Source of the DNA: a bacterium
GTDB taxonomy: Bacteria; Bacillota; Clostridia; Oscillospirales; Acutalibacteraceae
Assembly (NCBI GenBank): GCA_020625635.1
Contig: JAHLBL010000015.1
Span: forward strand, 1-15,343
Length of the DNA stretch: 15,343 nt
Direction: 5' to 3'
The notes beneath the pieces are model-generated. The model was not told where the DNA came from. It ran no database searches and saw only the letters and a list, made by a program, of their open reading frames with translations. The translations under genes and the position numbers were made by a program. Each line of letters begins with the position of its first letter. Positions within the stretch are counted from its first letter, which is position 1. Shown in pieces: positions 12,924-15,343 of the stretch.

Positions 12924-13997
12924 ATGAAAAAAGCATTGATTGCGATGAGCGGCGGCGTTGACAGTTCAGTCGCCGCTCTTCTTATAAAGGAACAGGGCTA
13001 CGAGCCCACGGGAATAACGATGAAGCTCTACGATAACGAGAACGCGGGAGTGAGCAGGGAAAACACCTGCTGCTCGCTCGATGATATCAGCGACGCGAGA
13101 GCGGTCTGCGCGAGACTTTCTATTCCTTACTATGTTTTTAATTTCAGCGACAGCTTTAACGAAGAGGTCATAGAACGGTTTATCAGAGCCTACGAGGTAG
13201 GAGCTACTCCGAATCCCTGCATAGACTGCAACCGTTATATCAAGTTCGACAGGCTTATGAAGAGAATGTATGAGCTCGGGATGGATTATGTCGTAACGGG
13301 ACATTACGCGCAGATCGGAAAGGACGAAAGCACAGGTCGCTATCTGCTGAAGAAGGCGCTGGATTCGTCCAAGGACCAGAGCTATGTGCTGTATTCGCTT
13401 ACGCAGGAGCAGCTCGCTCACACGCTGTTTCCTCTCGGTTCGCTCAACAAAACCGAGGTGCGCGAAATTGCGGAGGTCAACGGCTTTGTCAACGCGAGAA
13501 AGCACGACAGTCAGGATATCTGTTTCGTTCAGAACGGAAAGTACGCCGAGTTTATCGAGAACTATACGGGCAGAAAGTATCCGTGCGGTGAATTCGTCGA
13601 TAAGGACGGAAAAGTGCTCGGCGAGCACAAGGGAATAATCCGCTATACGATCGGTCAGCGCAAGGGACTCGGACTGGCGCTCCCCGCTCCTATGTATGTT
13701 TGCAGCAAGGATTTGGAGGAAAACCGCGTCGTTCTCGGTACGAACGACGACTTATTCTCCCGTGAGCTGTGGGCTGAGGACATCAATCTGATTTCACAGG
13801 AGGAGATTACCGAGCCAATCAGAATCAGCGCCAAGGTCCGTTATAATCAGAAGGAACAGCCCGCGTCGGCTGAGATAGTCAGCGGAAGGCTCCACATAGT
13901 TTTTGACGAGCCGCAGAGAGCGATCTGCGAAGGTCAGGCTGTGGTGATGTATGACGGCGACGTCGTTGTAGGCGGCGCGACTATTGTTAAAGCTTAA
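12924..13997 (+). CDS. mnmA: tRNA-specific 2-thiouridylase MnmA
   Basis: MnmA installs the 2-thio group on U34 of tRNA-Lys, -Glu and -Gln, using sulfur relayed from a cysteine desulfurase and adenylation by ATP. The 357-residue length is normal. The PP-loop SGGVDSS is at 9-15, the first catalytic cysteine is in PNPCIDCN (C99, with C102 also present), and the second is C200 in SQDICFV. YTIGQRKGLG is the conserved C-terminal-domain start. The ATG lies one base after the nadA stop, so the two genes are co-transcribed and probably translationally coupled. The gene ends ahead of a clear terminator. Confidence 0.97.
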   Translation: MKKALIAMSGGVDSSVAALLIKEQGYEPTGITMKLYDNENAGVSRENTCCSLDDISDARAVCARLSIPYYVFNFSDSFNEEVIERFIRAYEVGATPNPCIDCNRYIKFDRLMKRMYELGMDYVVTGHYAQIGKDESTGRYLLKKALDSSKDQSYVLYSLTQEQLAHTLFPLGSLNKTEVREIAEVNGFVNARKHDSQDICFVQNGKYAEFIENYTGRKYPCGEFVDKDGKVLGEHKGIIRYTIGQRKGLGLALPAPMYVCSKDLEENRVVLGTNDDLFSRELWAEDINLISQEEITEPIRISAKVRYNQKEQPASAEIVSGRLHIVFDEPQRAICEGQAVVMYDGDVVVGGATIVKA

Positions 13998-14010
13998 AAT
14001 TACTAAATTT

Positions 14011-14042
14011 AAAGAGGCAGTTCATCGAACTGCCCCTTTTTG
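14011..14042 (+). terminator. Intrinsic terminator of nadA-mnmA
   Basis: GGCAGTTC (14016-14023) and GAACTGCC (14027-14034) form a perfect 8-bp stem with a 3-base loop. It is extended past one mismatch by AAAG/CTTT-type pairs and followed by a T-run (14037-14041). The gene on the other strand ends at 14045, and in that direction the downstream tract is only moderately T-rich. Confidence 0.9.
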
Positions 14043-14044
14043 TA

Positions 14045-15343
14045 TCATTTTACACTTACATATTTAAGTCCGACGCTGCTGTCGGCATCTTCTATGCGGA
14101 CATAGCCGTTCTGCGCGAGCCAAACATAGAGATAACTGTAATCCCATGTGCCGTTAAGCGGTACGTAAACGTAGCGCGGACGCTTTTCGGGATTGGCGCG
14201 GTAGAAGGTGTCGAGCCTTGAGAGCGCGGCGTTGTTCTCGCCCGAAAGCCACGCCGAGAATGTGCCGTAGCCCATATCGTCAAGCGAGAGATATGCCCAT
14301 GTCTTTGCGGTAAGACAGAGGATGTTGTCCTTGTCTACATTGTTGAAGTACTGAATATCGTTGTAAATATTCTCGTAATCCTGAGCTCTCTCGGGAGTTG
14401 TGTATATGCCCTTGGCGGGACCGCAGGTAATCTGGGTATTGAGGATTGAGAGGTCCTTGCCCTCCCAGAAGCAGGCGTTCGTTCTGATTCCGAGCTCACA
14501 GAAGCCGAGCAGAGCCAGCATAAACGCCGTGCCGCCAAGCGCGAAACGCTTAAGAAACAGCGCGTAGTCGAGGTTGTCGTCGGTCTGACACAGTTCCTTT
14601 ATAAGCTGCGCGAGGAAAACGAAGCTCGCGATGTTGGCTACGCTCATAGCCATTGAAATGACGTAGAAGTACTGGTTGGAGGAGAAGCAAACCGCGAACG
14701 AATAGATCACGCCCAACGCGAACAGCGAGGTGAGCAGAGTGCGGGGCTTGTTCTCACAGAGAATGTACGAGGTGATTCCGACAAAGAGCATCGGGTACAT
14801 CATGGCGTTGTAGTACTTGAGCTCCATCTGCGGGATGAACATAATGTAGCAGAAAACCGTAATTGCTATGCTTGCGATAAGGTAGGGAGCGCGGTGCTTC
14901 TTGCGCTTCATATCGCAGATCATCACGAACAGCACTGCGCCGTAAGCCCACAGCGCCATACGGAAGTTTGGGTGACATTTCGCGGTGAACTGATGATAGT
15001 ATTTGAGCTTGTCCATAAAGCTGAGCTGCGGATGCTCGGGGTCGAGGAGCATCTTCGGCAGGTTCTCGAATATAGCTCCGATACCTGTCTTAATTACGAT
15101 TGCTCCCGTTACAACTACCGCTAAAGCGGCGACGCCGACGGTAAACCAGATAAATGTCTTAAGCGAGAAAAGGTCTGTTGTAAGCGCGAATTTCAGCTCC
15201 TTCTCCGCGAATACCTTCTTGATTATAATATGCGCCAGAACACAAACGATATAGAGCGCGTACGCGACGGCGAGATAAGGACTGCACAGAACCGCGCCGG
15301 CAAACGCGAGACCCGCGAGAATGAGCGGAAGCTTCTTTGTGTA
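14045..15343 (-). CDS. Large polytopic membrane protein, possibly GT-C-type glycosyltransferase (5' end outside window)
   Basis: The reading frame is open from 15343 to the TGA at 14045, giving at least 432 residues. The ATG at 15052 is internal, because the 97 codons before it encode further membrane helices in the same frame. About nine to ten hydrophobic helices occupy the first 290 residues. A soluble C-terminal domain of about 140 residues follows, containing ILNTQITCGPAKGIYTTPE and NILCLTAKTWAYLSLDD, and ends KYVSVK. Many helices with short loops plus an extracytoplasmic C-terminal domain is the layout of GT-C glycosyltransferases that use polyprenyl-phosphate sugars. The N-terminal Asp motif that would prove this lies outside the window. 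It is convergent with mnmA. Confidence 0.7.
   Translation of the reverse strand, partial: YTKKLPLILAGLAFAGAVLCSPYLAVAYALYIVCVLAHIIIKKVFAEKELKFALTTDLFSLKTFIWFTVGVAALAVVVTGAIVIKTGIGAIFENLPKMLLDPEHPQLSFMDKLKYYHQFTAKCHPNFRMALWAYGAVLFVMICDMKRKKHRAPYLIASIAITVFCYIMFIPQMELKYYNAMMYPMLFVGITSYILCENKPRTLLTSLFALGVIYSFAVCFSSNQYFYVISMAMSVANIASFVFLAQLIKELCQTDDNLDYALFLKRFALGGTAFMLALLGFCELGIRTNACFWEGKDLSILNTQITCGPAKGIYTTPERAQDYENIYNDIQYFNNVDKDNILCLTAKTWAYLSLDDMGYGTFSAWLSGENNAALSRLDTFYRANPEKRPRYVYVPLNGTWDYSYLYVWLAQNGYVRIEDADSSVGLKYVSVK

Noticed and set aside
1..15343. CRISPR array, insertion sequence, phage or toxin-antitoxin module
   Set aside because: No regularly spaced repeats, transposase or integrase motifs, or toxin-antitoxin pair were found on either strand.

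Overview
The window looks like chromosomal DNA from an anaerobic, spore-forming-lineage Firmicute, most likely an Oscillospirales/Ruminococcus-like Clostridium. The grounds are the gene content (class B sortase, LCP protein, SpoIIM-like and YesL-like membrane proteins, a DUF5685/J-protein pair), consensus sigma-A promoters with strong Shine-Dalgarno sites, GTG and TTG starts, and GCG/GGC-rich codon use in mid-GC DNA. No phage, insertion sequence or CRISPR array is visible. This assignment is inference from content; no search was run.

Layout. (1) 1-280: a tRNA-Ala(CGC) cut by the window edge, preceded on the same (minus) strand by a tRNA-Ala-like 5' half that has its own strong promoter but lacks recognisable anticodon and T arms. 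(2) 281-2079, minus strand: a tight three-gene operon of HAD-IB phosphatase, dCMP deaminase and PlsC-type acyltransferase, driven by a near-consensus promoter. (3) 2211-8726, plus strand: a seven-gene run from a divergent promoter. It encodes a Cys-containing DUF5685-type protein, a J-domain/TPR protein with a Cys-rich tail, a small polytopic membrane protein, a large secreted SH3b-BIG2-lysozyme, a SpoIIM-like membrane protein whose ribosome binding site lies inside a long hairpin, a YesL-like membrane protein and a Lys-rich single-pass protein. It ends at a bidirectional terminator. (4) 8932-11915, minus strand: a surface-assembly locus. A small secreted protein with an SPKTG-type sorting signal has its own promoter and terminator; after it, a perfect consensus promoter drives a class B sortase and a translationally coupled LCP protein with a histidine-rich cytoplasmic tail. 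(5) 11955-13997, plus strand: nadA and mnmA separated by one base, then a terminator. (6) 14045-15343, minus strand: the C-terminal part of a large polytopic membrane protein, possibly a GT-C-type glycosyltransferase.

How the genes fit together. Much of the window concerns the cell envelope: lipid acylation (PlsC), peptidoglycan cleavage (lysozyme), polymer attachment (LCP), protein anchoring (sortase and its probable substrate) and perhaps sugar transfer at the right edge. The most unusual items are the lysozyme domain apparently split by an inserted SH3b domain, the hairpin burying the start region of the SpoIIM-like gene, the two Asp-rich motifs in the DUF5685 protein, the natural seven-histidine run in the LCP protein, and the promoter-driven tRNA remnant.
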